64,000 bases of DNA, taken from positions 34,786-98,785 of the forward strand of contig JAJUFH010000008.1 in NCBI GenBank assembly GCA_029266035.1, read 5' to 3'. The first letter of the stretch is position 1; the number at the start of each line of letters is the position of its first letter. This document shows positions 8,039 to 17,199 of the stretch, piece after piece. The notes under the pieces are model-generated. The model saw only the letters and a program-made list of their open reading frames with translations. It made no database searches and was not told the DNA's origin. This DNA is from Sinomicrobium sp. (GTDB taxonomy: Bacteria > Bacteroidota > Bacteroidia > Flavobacteriales > Flavobacteriaceae). The position numbers and the translations under genes are program-made.

Positions 8039-10228
8039 ATGAAAGTAGTGAAAAAACTGTTATTAATCGTATTCGGACTGCTAGCTACATGGTCTGGAGC
8101 ACAAGAGGTAAAACTGAATATTGAGAATATTACCAATCGCACCTTTGCGGGTAAAAGTATCGACGCAGGCAGGTGGATAAAAGAAAATCAGTATGTAAAG
8201 TTGGAAGATAAAGCGCAAAAACTGGTCTGTTATACCGCCGGTTCAAAAGAGCAAAAGCTGTTGGTTTCGGTTGCCGAATTGATCGGTGAAAGCCAGGGGA
8301 AAATAAGAAATTATACTTTTTCAGACGACAATACCAGGCTGATTGTCAATCTTAACCTCAAAGGTAAAACACGCAGCTTCCTTGTCAACCTGACCGATCG
8401 CAGCAATACAGAGTTGCAACTTGGTAAAAAGATAAAGGGTAGCAGGAGTTTAAAAATATCTCCAGACAACAAAATGCTCTCATTTGCGTACAAATCGAAC
8501 CTGTACGTTTATGATATAGACGACAAAAAAACAATACAGTTGACTACCGACGGCGATGATAAAATTGTCAATGCTACTGCTCCTTTCCGCATGGCGAGTA
8601 TACACAGTACTCGTAATCACTATTGGAGTCCTGACAGTAAGTACATCGCTTTTAACCATTTCGATACCAACGGGGTTCAGATGTACAAGATTATCAATAA
8701 TACCGATTCTCTTTACCCTGCGGTAAAGGAATTTCAATATGTTAAACCCGGCAATACCATCCCGGCTGTAAAACCAGCTGTGGTGGAGGTTGCCACTCAA
8801 AAGATCAGCTGGCCGGATTTGGGTGATGACTACCGAGATTCTTATATCACTCACTTTAATTGGAATCCCAAGTCAGGTAAGCTGTATATACAAAAGCTAA
8901 ATCGCAATCAGAATGTCATGGATATTTATGCGGTCGAAGCAGGTAGCGAGAAGACACAAAAAATCTATACCGAAAAAGAAGATACATTCCTGGATGCTTT
9001 TCAACTGGTTTGGCTCAATGGAGGATCTGATTTTCTTTGGATCAGTGAAAATGACGGTTGGAGACATCTGTACAAAATCAGTTCAGACGGCAAACAAAAA
9101 ACCTGTGTCACTCCAGGCGAATACGATGTGTTCAACAAAACACAGATCAAGGCCGACCCTCAAAGCAAATGGGTGTACTTTCACGCTTCTCCCGAAAACA
9201 GTCTGCATCTGTACTTGTTCAGAGCTAGCTTAGACGGAAGAGGAAAACTCGAGAGGATAACGCCCGAAAATGAATCAGGAACGCATAATTACGATATATC
9301 GCCTGACGGAAAATGGGCGTTCCACAATTTTTCGCGATTTGATGTTCCGCCCAGCCTAACACTGATAAAAATACCCGGACATAAGTTGGTGGAAGCCATA
9401 GAGGATAATGCAGCCTTGAAAGAGAAAATCGCGGAGATACACCCTTCTCCGGTTACCTACTCTGAAATAGAGATTGAAGATGGTGTAGCACTGGATTCGT
9501 GGATGATACAACCGCCTAATTTCGATGCTTCCAAAAAATACCCTGTCGTATTTCACGTGTACAGTATGCCTGCAAACCAAACTACGGTCGACAAGTGGAA
9601 GGGACAGAATTACTTCTTTTATCAGTTATTGGCTAAAAAAGGTTTTATCGTAATGGGGATAGACGGTCGTGGAACTCCGGTTCTCAAAGGGAAAAAATGG
9701 AGAAAATCGATTTACCTCAAACACGGTATACTACCCGCCGACGATATTGCAAAAGCGACTGAGATTATGGTGGCGCAACGCCCTTATATCAATGGAGAAA
9801 AGATCGGGGTATACGGCTGGAGTGGTGGCGGACTTATGAGTCTCTTACTGGTATTGAAACACCCTGATGTTTTTAATACAGCTATACCAGGTGCCTACTT
9901 GTCTCACCACAAGTACTATCACGCCGGTTTTACGGAAAAGTATATGGGTACGCCACAACAACATCCGGAAGCCTATGAAGAAACCGCTGCCTTAAATTAT
10001 GTAAAAGGTCTTAAAGGTAATTTACTACTGGTACACGGTACCGGAGACGATAATGTACACTATCAAAACACAGAGGTACTTATCAATAAACTCATACAGG
10101 AAAAGAAGATATTTTACGTACTTCCTTATCCTAATCGCACTCATAATATTGAGGTGATAAAAGGCAGTCGTTATCACCTGTTTGAAACTTATCTGGATTT
10201 TTTTAGTCAACACTTGCTCGAAGAGTAG
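8039..10228 (+). CDS. S9 family peptidase, dipeptidyl-peptidase IV-like
   Basis: A 729-residue secreted protein with a cleavable signal (ending near WSGAQEV). The N-terminal part is a DPP IV-type propeller with WSPDSKYIAF and DISPDGKW blade motifs. The C-terminal alpha/beta hydrolase carries the nucleophile Ser at about residue 595 in GWSGGG, the acid in HGTGDDNVH (about 671) and His at about 702 in RTHNI. Length and spacing match DPP IV of Bacteroidota, which removes Xaa-Pro or similar dipeptides in the periplasm. The usual GWSYGG Tyr is Gly here. In this operon it probably trims peptides liberated by the two metalloproteases. Confidence 0.9.
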   Translation: MKVVKKLLLIVFGLLATWSGAQEVKLNIENITNRTFAGKSIDAGRWIKENQYVKLEDKAQKLVCYTAGSKEQKLLVSVAELIGESQGKIRNYTFSDDNTRLIVNLNLKGKTRSFLVNLTDRSNTELQLGKKIKGSRSLKISPDNKMLSFAYKSNLYVYDIDDKKTIQLTTDGDDKIVNATAPFRMASIHSTRNHYWSPDSKYIAFNHFDTNGVQMYKIINNTDSLYPAVKEFQYVKPGNTIPAVKPAVVEVATQKISWPDLGDDYRDSYITHFNWNPKSGKLYIQKLNRNQNVMDIYAVEAGSEKTQKIYTEKEDTFLDAFQLVWLNGGSDFLWISENDGWRHLYKISSDGKQKTCVTPGEYDVFNKTQIKADPQSKWVYFHASPENSLHLYLFRASLDGRGKLERITPENESGTHNYDISPDGKWAFHNFSRFDVPPSLTLIKIPGHKLVEAIEDNAALKEKIAEIHPSPVTYSEIEIEDGVALDSWMIQPPNFDASKKYPVVFHVYSMPANQTTVDKWKGQNYFFYQLLAKKGFIVMGIDGRGTPVLKGKKWRKSIYLKHGILPADDIAKATEIMVAQRPYINGEKIGVYGWSGGGLMSLLLVLKHPDVFNTAIPGAYLSHHKYYHAGFTEKYMGTPQQHPEAYEETAALNYVKGLKGNLLLVHGTGDDNVHYQNTEVLINKLIQEKKIFYVLPYPNRTHNIEVIKGSRYHLFETYLDFFSQHLLEE

Positions 10229-10257
10229 TAGGTTTTCGTCAAATAAAAAACACGATT

Positions 10258-11991
10258 ATGAAAAGAGTTTTTATCGTCATTACAGTCATTCTCGTTCTTT
10301 GCGCATGCCAGGAGGAGAAAAGTGAGAGTGGAATAAAACAGGGCTCGCAATCGTTGCGACAGCTGATAAACAGCTATCACAATCACAAGGGATTTGACCG
10401 CGAACAATACCCTCTTGGCTTGTACACAAAGGCATATTACGAGTCGGAAGCGCAGTTTGCTCGGGAAAAATTGGAAGAGCTGTCGAAAATAAATGTTGAC
10501 GAATTGAATGAAACCGAACAAATATCACAGAAACTGCTGGCTTTTAGTTTGCAGGATAAGGTGGATTTTTTCGAGTATGAACGATATTTGAATCCGATAA
10601 CTTCCAATACGGGTTTTCACACCAGTTTGCCGTATCGAGTAAAGCCACTTACAAACTACAGACAAGTAAAGCGCTACTTGAATCAACTGAATGCTATTCC
10701 CGTATTTGTGGATCAGCACGTCCAAAATATAAGAGAGGGGTTGCAAAAAGGAGTCTCACAGCCCAGAGTGATTTTTGATGGCTATGAGTCAACCTACAAC
10801 GATCATATAGTAACTGACTATAAGGATAGTTTTTACTATTCTCCTTTTAAAGATTTGCCCAAAACCTTGACCGATGCTCAAAAAGATTCTGTGCTAAAAG
10901 CAGCGAAAACAGCTATAGAAACCAAAGTCGTTCCTCAATTCAAACGCATTAAAACCTTTTTTGAGACTGAATATTTTCCGAATGCGAGGACTACGCTGGG
11001 AATATCTGAATTATCTGGAGGAGAGGCCTATTATCAGAACAGGATTAATTTTTACACAACTATTCCCAACTATACGGCAGATGACATCCACAATATAGGA
11101 TTGAGTGAGGTGAGCAGGATAAAGGCAGAGATGGAGGCAATTGTTGCTGACTTGGGTTTTAAAGGGAGTTTTAAGGATTTTCTGCAGTTTTTGCGAACTG
11201 ACCCCCAATTTTATGCCAAGACTCCCGACGAACTTATGATGCGTGCACGCGATATAGCCAAGCGTGCGGATGCTCAACTCCCCAGGTTTTTTAAAACACT
11301 CTCTCGCAAACCATACGGTGTAGCTCCAGTACCCGATGCGATGGCTCCAAAATATACCGGAGGGCGCTATATCCCCACTCCTAGCGAAAGTACAGATCCA
11401 GGCTATTACTGGGTAAATACCTACGACTTGCCCAGTAGAACACTGTATACCCTGCCCGCTCTGACCGCACACGAAGCTGTTCCCGGACACCACTTACAGA
11501 TTAGTTTAAACAGAGAGTTGGGCGATAGTATTCCCAGATTTAGAAGAAATTTTTCGGTCACTGCTTTTGTAGAAGGTTGGGGACTGTATGCAGAGACTTT
11601 AGGGTGTGAAATGGGATTGTACACCACGCCCTATGAGGAGTTTGGAAAACTCACCTACGAAATGTGGAGGGCTTGCAGATTGGTGGTCGATACTGGTATT
11701 CACGCCAAAGGGTGGACTCGCGAACAAGCGGTAGACTTTATGGCATCGAATACTGCTTTATCACTGTTGGAAATAAATTCGGAAACCGACCGCTATATTT
11801 CCAATCCGGGACAGGCATTGTCTTATAAAATAGGAGAACTCAAAATAAGAGAACTCCGCCAAAAGGCAGAGCAACAACTGGGGACGAAGTTTGATGTCAG
11901 AACATTCCACCAAGTGATCTTGGAGCAAGGTACAGTAACCCTGCCAATCTTAGAACAAAGAGTAAATCACTATATAAGAGAACAACAATAA
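10258..11991 (+). CDS. DUF885-family metallopeptidase lipoprotein
   Basis: A 577-residue lipoprotein (lipobox VLCACQ). It has the DUF885 hallmark HEAVPGHH at residues 405-412, followed by FVEGWGLYAE, which in this family holds the third metal ligand. DUF885 members are predicted zinc carboxypeptidase- or oligopeptidase-like enzymes. It starts 30 bases after the DPP IV-like gene, so the two probably act in sequence on short periplasmic peptides. Family membership is firm; the reaction is an inference from the metal motif and neighbours. Confidence 0.85.
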   Translation: MKRVFIVITVILVLCACQEEKSESGIKQGSQSLRQLINSYHNHKGFDREQYPLGLYTKAYYESEAQFAREKLEELSKINVDELNETEQISQKLLAFSLQDKVDFFEYERYLNPITSNTGFHTSLPYRVKPLTNYRQVKRYLNQLNAIPVFVDQHVQNIREGLQKGVSQPRVIFDGYESTYNDHIVTDYKDSFYYSPFKDLPKTLTDAQKDSVLKAAKTAIETKVVPQFKRIKTFFETEYFPNARTTLGISELSGGEAYYQNRINFYTTIPNYTADDIHNIGLSEVSRIKAEMEAIVADLGFKGSFKDFLQFLRTDPQFYAKTPDELMMRARDIAKRADAQLPRFFKTLSRKPYGVAPVPDAMAPKYTGGRYIPTPSESTDPGYYWVNTYDLPSRTLYTLPALTAHEAVPGHHLQISLNRELGDSIPRFRRNFSVTAFVEGWGLYAETLGCEMGLYTTPYEEFGKLTYEMWRACRLVVDTGIHAKGWTREQAVDFMASNTALSLLEINSETDRYISNPGQALSYKIGELKIRELRQKAEQQLGTKFDVRTFHQVILEQGTVTLPILEQRVNHYIREQQ

Positions 11992-12021
11992 TAATCATCT
12001 AATTTTCTGAAAATTTATGCG

Positions 12022-13614
12022 ATGAGTACAAAAAACAAATTACGACTAGGCAGCATATTTGTCGCTTCCTTGATATTTTGCACTGTAATTTCCTGGAAGT
12101 CGGAAAAACCTCCTGTTTTAGAGAGGCCAAATGTTTTGTTTATCTCCATAGACGACCTCAACGACTGGATAGAGCCCCTCGGAGGGCATCCTCAAGCTAT
12201 AACTCCCAATTTTAATCGGCTGGCCAAACAGTCGGTTCTCTTTACCCATGCTTATACGGCCAATCCCGCTTGTAATCCATCGAGGTCCGCTATTTTATCG
12301 GGTTTAGCTCCGCAGACTACAGGGATGTATTCTAATTATCAGGATTGGAGAGAGGTCATTACAGATTATCGCTCGTTGGGAGGATATTTTAGGGATAATG
12401 GATATTACTCAGCTGGTGCGGGAAAATTATATCACTATTCTCAGGTAGATACCACAGCATGGGATGAGTATTGGCCCTCACAGAAGAAAAACATGCCTCG
12501 GGATTTCCCAGCCAACGCATTTACCCCTGAGGACAGGAAGAAAAAAAACGAGAACAAGACGATATCTATGCCTATGTTTGAAGATATGTACGTCGCTTTT
12601 GATTGGACTCCTCTTGCCGTAGAAGACTCTTTGATGGGGGATTACAAAAGTGTAAAATGGGTGTCCGACAAACTCAGTGAAGACCACGAGAATCCTTTTT
12701 TCCTCGCCTGTGGAATCTATCGTCCACATATGCCTTGGTATGTGCCGAAAAAATATTTCGATATGTTTCCGTTAGAGTCGATTCAGCTACCAGAAGTTTT
12801 GAAGAACGATTTGGACGATATCGGCGATCGAGCTATAGATATCGCGCACAGAGGGGGAAATTATCACAAACACGTGCTCGAAGCTGGGCAGTGGAAAAAT
12901 GCAGTACAGGGATACCTGGCCTCAATCGCCTTTGCCGACGCTATGTTGGGCCGTCTGCTAGACGCTCTTGAAAACAGTAAATATGCAGACAATACGGTAG
13001 TCGTACTTTGGTCAGATCACGGTTGGCAACTTGGAGAAAAGGAGCATTGGAGAAAATTTGCCCTGTGGGAAAACACCACCAAATCCGTCTTGATGATGCA
13101 CGCGCCTAAGGGTACACCCGGCATACCTGAAGGATCTAGCAATGGTCGGCACTCCAGCCGCATTGTGTCGCTGATGGATATTTACCCTACATTGCTCGAT
13201 TTGTGTGGCTTGCCACCCAGTAAACGAGTGGACGGTAGAAGCTTGGTGCCGCTGCTTAGGGATCCCGAAGCTGAATGGAATTATCCAGCCATTACCACTT
13301 ATGATTTTGGTGAATTTTCAGTGCGTACCGAAAACTGGAGGTATACCCGATATATCGATGGTAGCGAAGAATTGTACGACCATACCAAAGATGAGAACGA
13401 GTGGATCAATCTCGCCAGTCTCCCGGAATATAAGTCTGTCGTAGATAAAATGAAAAGCTATATTCCGGAAAATCCGGCACCTTTAAAAAAGACATCGCTA
13501 AAAATGCTTCCTCATTTCGTGCCTCCATTCAGATCGGAAAAGGAATATGAGGAGTGGTTGGAGCACGGAAAAGACAATAAGTACTTACTCGATAAATACT
13601 GGAATCAAGAGTAG
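12022..13614 (+). CDS. sulfatase (S1 family), third in the locus
   Basis: A 530-residue sulfatase with an N-terminal hydrophobic signal lacking a good lipobox, so probably periplasmic or surface-released. SIDDLNDWI gives the first metal ligands. NPACNPSRS is the formylglycine signature with Cys at about residue 84, and WSDHGWQLGEKEHW supplies the second metal region. It is more divergent than the other two: the Cys-Asn-Pro-Ser-Arg core and the GHPQAITPN block suggest a different sulfate position or sugar. It is the last gene of the + strand run and faces the converging AraC gene. Confidence 0.9.
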   Translation: MSTKNKLRLGSIFVASLIFCTVISWKSEKPPVLERPNVLFISIDDLNDWIEPLGGHPQAITPNFNRLAKQSVLFTHAYTANPACNPSRSAILSGLAPQTTGMYSNYQDWREVITDYRSLGGYFRDNGYYSAGAGKLYHYSQVDTTAWDEYWPSQKKNMPRDFPANAFTPEDRKKKNENKTISMPMFEDMYVAFDWTPLAVEDSLMGDYKSVKWVSDKLSEDHENPFFLACGIYRPHMPWYVPKKYFDMFPLESIQLPEVLKNDLDDIGDRAIDIAHRGGNYHKHVLEAGQWKNAVQGYLASIAFADAMLGRLLDALENSKYADNTVVVLWSDHGWQLGEKEHWRKFALWENTTKSVLMMHAPKGTPGIPEGSSNGRHSSRIVSLMDIYPTLLDLCGLPPSKRVDGRSLVPLLRDPEAEWNYPAITTYDFGEFSVRTENWRYTRYIDGSEELYDHTKDENEWINLASLPEYKSVVDKMKSYIPENPAPLKKTSLKMLPHFVPPFRSEKEYEEWLEHGKDNKYLLDKYWNQE

Positions 13615-13641
13615 ATCTATCGCTGTTGTTCTTTAGTTGTT

Positions 13642-13667
13642 TAGCCTTTCGGAAAACCGGAAGGCTA
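13642..13667. terminator. bidirectional hairpin between converging genes
   Basis: An 11-base stem (TAGCCTTTCGG against CCGGAAGGCTA, one G-U wobble) with an AAAA loop lies between the third sulfatase and the AraC gene. The right arm contains the AraC stop codon. No strong U tract follows on either side, so efficiency is uncertain. Confidence 0.6.
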
Positions 13668-14576
13668 TGTCATTTTCAGTCCCCTGTCGTTTATGTCATT
13701 ACTGTCCCTAAGCTTTCTGTATACAGATGGAGGCACTCCCTTTACTTTTTTAAACTGCCGGTTGAAATTGGAGAGATTGGAATAGCCTACATCGTAGCAA
13801 ATATTTTCTATAGTATTTCTCTTGTCGAGAAGTAATGTACAGGCCGATTCTATGCGCAATTCGTTTAAAAACTCAATATAGGTTTTTCCGGTGTGCAATT
13901 TGAAATATCTGCTGAACTGCGATTTGCTGAGATTGGCAATCTGGGCTACATCTTCAACCCTGATGTTTTTTTCGAGATGGCTGAACGTAAAATTCAGGAT
14001 ATTGTTAAGCCTGTGTCCGTCCTTTTCCTCAATGGAAAACTTGTATATACTGGAATTGATAAATCTTTTGTTTGCTTTTCGTATGGTTGACAGTATTTTT
14101 AAAAAACGGATGATCAATTCTTCTTCCCTCACATGCGACATTTTCAGAATCTGATCATTTACCTCTTTCCTTAAACCTCCGGAAAGCGAGATCCCTCTTT
14201 TGCAATTTTGAAGCAACGAGCCGATATTAGTCAACTCCGGAATGTTAAAAAACTGTTTCCCAAAGGTATTCCTGTTAAAAAAGAGTGAAACGGAATATAC
14301 TCCGCCCGATTTTGAGGAGAAATAGTTTTTCGAACTCTTCATGAGATGGGGAATATTGGACCCCAGGATAAAGACATCACCCGGTTTAAACCGGACCATA
14401 TCATTTCCATGGTACAGGATCCCCTCCCCTTTTTTTATCGCGGTAATCTGGAATTCCGGATGATAATGGAGGTGGTCATAGAAATGCGGCCCCTTATCGA
14501 TCTGAACTCTCAATGAAGATTGTTGTGATTTTGGTATTTTAAAGGGGATCGCATGTATTTGTATTGAGTCGACCAT
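13665..14576 (-). CDS. AraC-family transcriptional regulator
   Basis: About 303 residues when started at the ATG at 14576 (MVDSIQIHAIPFKIP). The longer frame to 14705 would run through a promoter-like element at 14603-14610, so the shorter start is preferred. The N-terminal half is a cupin-like ligand domain (HYHPEFQITAIKKGEG, FKPGDVFILGSNIPH). The C-terminal 100 residues are two helix-turn-helix motifs with the AraC signature IANLSKSQFSRYFK and NICYDVGYSNLSNFNRQFKK. It may regulate the adjacent sulfatase/protease locus or the surface-protein cluster; neither is shown. Confidence 0.92.
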   Translation of the reverse strand: MVDSIQIHAIPFKIPKSQQSSLRVQIDKGPHFYDHLHYHPEFQITAIKKGEGILYHGNDMVRFKPGDVFILGSNIPHLMKSSKNYFSSKSGGVYSVSLFFNRNTFGKQFFNIPELTNIGSLLQNCKRGISLSGGLRKEVNDQILKMSHVREEELIIRFLKILSTIRKANKRFINSSIYKFSIEEKDGHRLNNILNFTFSHLEKNIRVEDVAQIANLSKSQFSRYFKLHTGKTYIEFLNELRIESACTLLLDKRNTIENICYDVGYSNLSNFNRQFKKVKGVPPSVYRKLRDSNDINDRGLKMT

Positions 14577-14602
14577 GATATTCACAAAAACATAGAACAA
14601 CC

Positions 14603-14610
14603 CAAATTTA
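14603..14610 (-). promoter_or_regulatory. candidate -7 element for the AraC gene
   Basis: On the - strand this reads TAAATTTG, matching the Bacteroidota -7 consensus TAnnTTTG, 26 bases upstream of the chosen ATG. No clear -33 TTG was found. It supports the short start of the AraC gene. Confidence 0.5.
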
Positions 14611-14723
14611 ATATCTAAAATATTTGCTTTTATGCTGATATTGCGATTGTAGTATTTTTGTAGTACGATGTCATGAAGGAATATCCGCAAACTCAGAAAG
14701 ATCATCGTGATCCCCGAAACACG

Positions 14724-14761
14724 AAAAAACCCCCATAAAACCGGTGTTTATGAGGGTTTTT
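14724..14761 (-). terminator. rho-independent terminator of the surface-protein cluster
   Basis: A 13-base stem with one mismatch (AAACCCCCATAAA pairing with TTTATGAGGGTTT) and a short CCGG-containing loop, with a run of T residues on the - strand side. It lies 60 bases past the end of the collagen-repeat gene and could also work on the + strand. Confidence 0.8.
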
Positions 14762-14823
14762 GTTTGAGCTGACCATTCCGGAAGGGAATGGCCGGCAGTA
14801 CTGTGCCCTGTAACCCTTTTTTC

Positions 14824-15804
14824 TTAATCTTTCAGTCCGAACATGGATTTCGCATCGTTATAACTCACCTTGCTCCAGTCGGTATTTTTGCCATGGTCCC
14901 GTCCCGATGAGCCGGAAAGCGCTCGTTCCGCCGGAATAAATACCATACGTATTTGAAAACTGGGCACTCCGCCGGTACCACTGGTTCTCTCAATATAAAC
15001 CGTAACACGGTTGTTTGTAGCAACATCCCAACCTGTGAGACTGTATTCACTGTTGTTTTGATTGAGCACTGCAGGGAGTTGGGAGACCGGCATTGCATCA
15101 TTTTCCCTGATGTATACGAGCATGGTGCCATTTCCGTTCATTAAAAAGTCAGATATTGATGTTGCACCGGTAAAGGTCCTGAAATTAGCCAGGTGACTGC
15201 TGTTAAGTGTCCAGTATCTATGGCCATTTCCTGATGTGCTGCTGAAATTAGACCCGCTCCCCCCCTGGTATGAAGTATACCACGGTGAAGATATGACATT
15301 CGCCGTACCGGGATCTCCCTTGTCCCCCTTCGGTCCCCTCAGGTTCACGCCGGTCCCCCAGCCGTTATTTGTCTTTGGCCCGTATAATAAGGCGGTTGTC
15401 GTCAGGAAATAGAAATCACCCGCTTTCCCCGTGGCAGATGTGGGTACTGTTGTCCCGCTCAGGATCTGGCTTCCGTCCTGTCCGTCCTGTCCATCCTGTC
15501 CATCCTGTCCATCCTGTCCGTCTTCACCTTTCAGATCAATGGCACTTCCCCAGTCCTGCCCGTTTTTTGGTCCGAAAAGCATACTGTTTTGCAGGTTGAT
15601 ATAAAAATCACCTTCCATACCGTCTGAGGCCGTAGGCGGCTGATTGCCGTACAGTAACATATTGCCATCAGTTCCGGGAATACCTTGTGCCCCGGTTTCT
15701 CCTTTTTCTCCCTGTGGTCCTTCCGGCCCCGTGTCGCCATCACAGGACGAGAGACTAAATATCAGGCACAATGCCCCTGTCAGGCTGTAAAAAAATGTTT
15801 TCAT
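14824..15804 (-). CDS. collagen-like repeat surface lipoprotein
   Basis: A 326-residue lipoprotein (lipobox FSLSSCDGD) whose mature N-terminus runs straight into Gly-X-Y repeats (GPEGPQGEKGETGAQG). A second block of five GQD triplets near residue 100 and a third (GPKGDKGDPG) follow. Two copies of a short globular unit lie between the blocks (DGMEGDFYIN...LFGPKNGQDWG and GKAGDFYFL...LYGPKTNNGWG). The last 150 residues form a beta-rich, Ser/Thr-rich domain with no recognised motif. The design is a trimeric collagen-like stalk presenting a C-terminal head. It is the last gene before a strong terminator. The ligand of the head is unknown. Confidence 0.8.
   Translation of the reverse strand: MKTFFYSLTGALCLIFSLSSCDGDTGPEGPQGEKGETGAQGIPGTDGNMLLYGNQPPTASDGMEGDFYINLQNSMLFGPKNGQDWGSAIDLKGEDGQDGQDGQDGQDGQDGSQILSGTTVPTSATGKAGDFYFLTTTALLYGPKTNNGWGTGVNLRGPKGDKGDPGTANVISSPWYTSYQGGSGSNFSSTSGNGHRYWTLNSSHLANFRTFTGATSISDFLMNGNGTMLVYIRENDAMPVSQLPAVLNQNNSEYSLTGWDVATNNRVTVYIERTSGTGGVPSFQIRMVFIPAERALSGSSGRDHGKNTDWSKVSYNDAKSMFGLKD
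15475..15519. repeat. five tandem 9-base repeats inside the collagen-like gene
   Basis: Five copies of a 9-base unit (GTCCTGTCC or ATCCTGTCC on +) encode Gly-Gln-Asp triplets in frame. Copy-number change by slippage would lengthen or shorten the stalk without a frameshift. Confidence 0.85.
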
Positions 15805-15849
15805 GATTGTTATTTTAGTTATATAAGCTGATTAATAACCGGGAGCAGG

Positions 15850-17142
15850 TTAATTCCCGGTTTTTTTCACCACGACAATATCCCCGGCATATCCGTTGAA
15901 TTCCTGATCGGACAACCTGACCGCTTCGCCATTTTTCCAATACGTAGCCGATCTTTGTTCCATATATTCTACCCCTGCGACATATACTTCACCATCCAGA
16001 ACAAAGATGCTGTTTGCTTCTGCACGGTATGAAGCGTCTGTCAGGTCTGTAGCTTCCCCGTTTTTCCAATACCGGGCTACTGCTACCGTTCCTGTTCCGG
16101 AAGACCGGGGTATCTGTTCCCAACCGGCCACATATACATCGTTGTTTTCTATATATATGGCGTTCGCTTCAGAATTCTTTTCTCCGGCACCCAGAACGAC
16201 CCTTTCGCCATTCTTCCAATATTGGGCGATCGTCGGCCCGCCGTAGGCATATCCGGCCACATATACATCACCATTTTCAGTCACGGCCATGGACGTGACT
16301 TGTCCTGGACCTCCTTCCAACGGTATACCGGTACCGTTCTTCCAGTACATCGGTGCCCCGTCCAGTATACCTGCCATATAAACATCATCCCCCTTGACGA
16401 CAATGGGGCCTCCATCAGTTGAACCCAATGCTCCGCTTGCTACCGTAACAAGTTCCCCGTTTTTCCAGTACACCACAGAGATGACAGATCTCGATTCTTT
16501 TTTAATCCCTCCTACATAAACATCGCCATCTGTAACACAGATATCAAACGCTCTGGCATAGCCATCGGAACCGGTTAATTCCTCATGAATGTCGTCTGCC
16601 CAGTAGAAAGCAGCGGCACGGCTGGAAGAATATATTCGTTCACCTGCAACATGTATTTTATCATTCACTACGGCCATACTGTAGTACATCATACTGCCAA
16701 GTGCTTCGTGATTGAATGCCGCGGCTTCCCCGTTTTTCCAATAGAGAGGTCGATAGTCGTTTAATGAAGTCCCTTCCTCTCCGAGGACATAAATATCCAC
16801 ATCGGCAGGCTTTTCCTCAATGGTAATGGTTAAGGGGGCACTGTCTTTATAACCCGTTTTCCTTGCCTGTACGGTTTTTGTGCCTGTTTCGTCAAACACG
16901 TGCTGATAACCGGCTGTTCTCTCACCGTCAATGTAAAGATCGGCATCGGAGACAGATTGTCCTCCGGCGGTTACTTCAAATAGTACTGTCGAACCGGTTT
17001 CTACGGTGGTCCCGGCTGTAGTAAGTTCCAACTGCTGTTGATCTTCGTTTCCAAGGGTATCATCAGGATCGTCTTCACTACAGGAAAGCATGATCATGGC
17101 CGCGGTTAAAAGGGCCAATAGGATAATAGGTGTTTTTTTCAT
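15850..17142 (-). CDS. lipoprotein with probable seven-bladed YWKNG-repeat propeller
   Basis: A 430-residue lipoprotein (lipobox AMIMLSCSED). Residues 40-110 look like an Ig-like or PEGA-type module (TVEAGSTV-like start and a TKTVQARKTGYKD strand). From about residue 115 to the end, a unit of 40-50 residues repeats, each with DVYVAG and a YWKNG turn. Six YWKNG copies and one degenerate YWADD give seven units, matching a seven-bladed beta propeller. It lies downstream of the 181-residue lipoprotein in the same direction. Its role is unknown; surface binding is a reasonable guess. Confidence 0.75.
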   Translation of the reverse strand: MKKTPIILLALLTAAMIMLSCSEDDPDDTLGNEDQQQLELTTAGTTVETGSTVLFEVTAGGQSVSDADLYIDGERTAGYQHVFDETGTKTVQARKTGYKDSAPLTITIEEKPADVDIYVLGEEGTSLNDYRPLYWKNGEAAAFNHEALGSMMYYSMAVVNDKIHVAGERIYSSSRAAAFYWADDIHEELTGSDGYARAFDICVTDGDVYVGGIKKESRSVISVVYWKNGELVTVASGALGSTDGGPIVVKGDDVYMAGILDGAPMYWKNGTGIPLEGGPGQVTSMAVTENGDVYVAGYAYGGPTIAQYWKNGERVVLGAGEKNSEANAIYIENNDVYVAGWEQIPRSSGTGTVAVARYWKNGEATDLTDASYRAEANSIFVLDGEVYVAGVEYMEQRSATYWKNGEAVRLSDQEFNGYAGDIVVVKKTGN

Positions 17143-17199
17143 GATTATTTCTATGGTATTCGTTAAACGAACAGAACCGTATAAAAGACAACTGCCATA

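Noticed and set aside
13626..13835. A 69-codon + strand frame after the third sulfatase
   Set aside because: It lies antisense to the AraC DNA-binding domain, which has clear motifs; this frame has none.
14577..14705. An N-terminal 43-residue extension of the AraC regulator
   Set aside because: It would be encoded across a -7-like promoter element and adds an atypical hydrophobic segment before the cupin domain.
15475..15519. The short tandem repeat as a possible CRISPR or minisatellite
   Set aside because: Units are 9 bases, without spacers, and encode in-frame collagen triplets.
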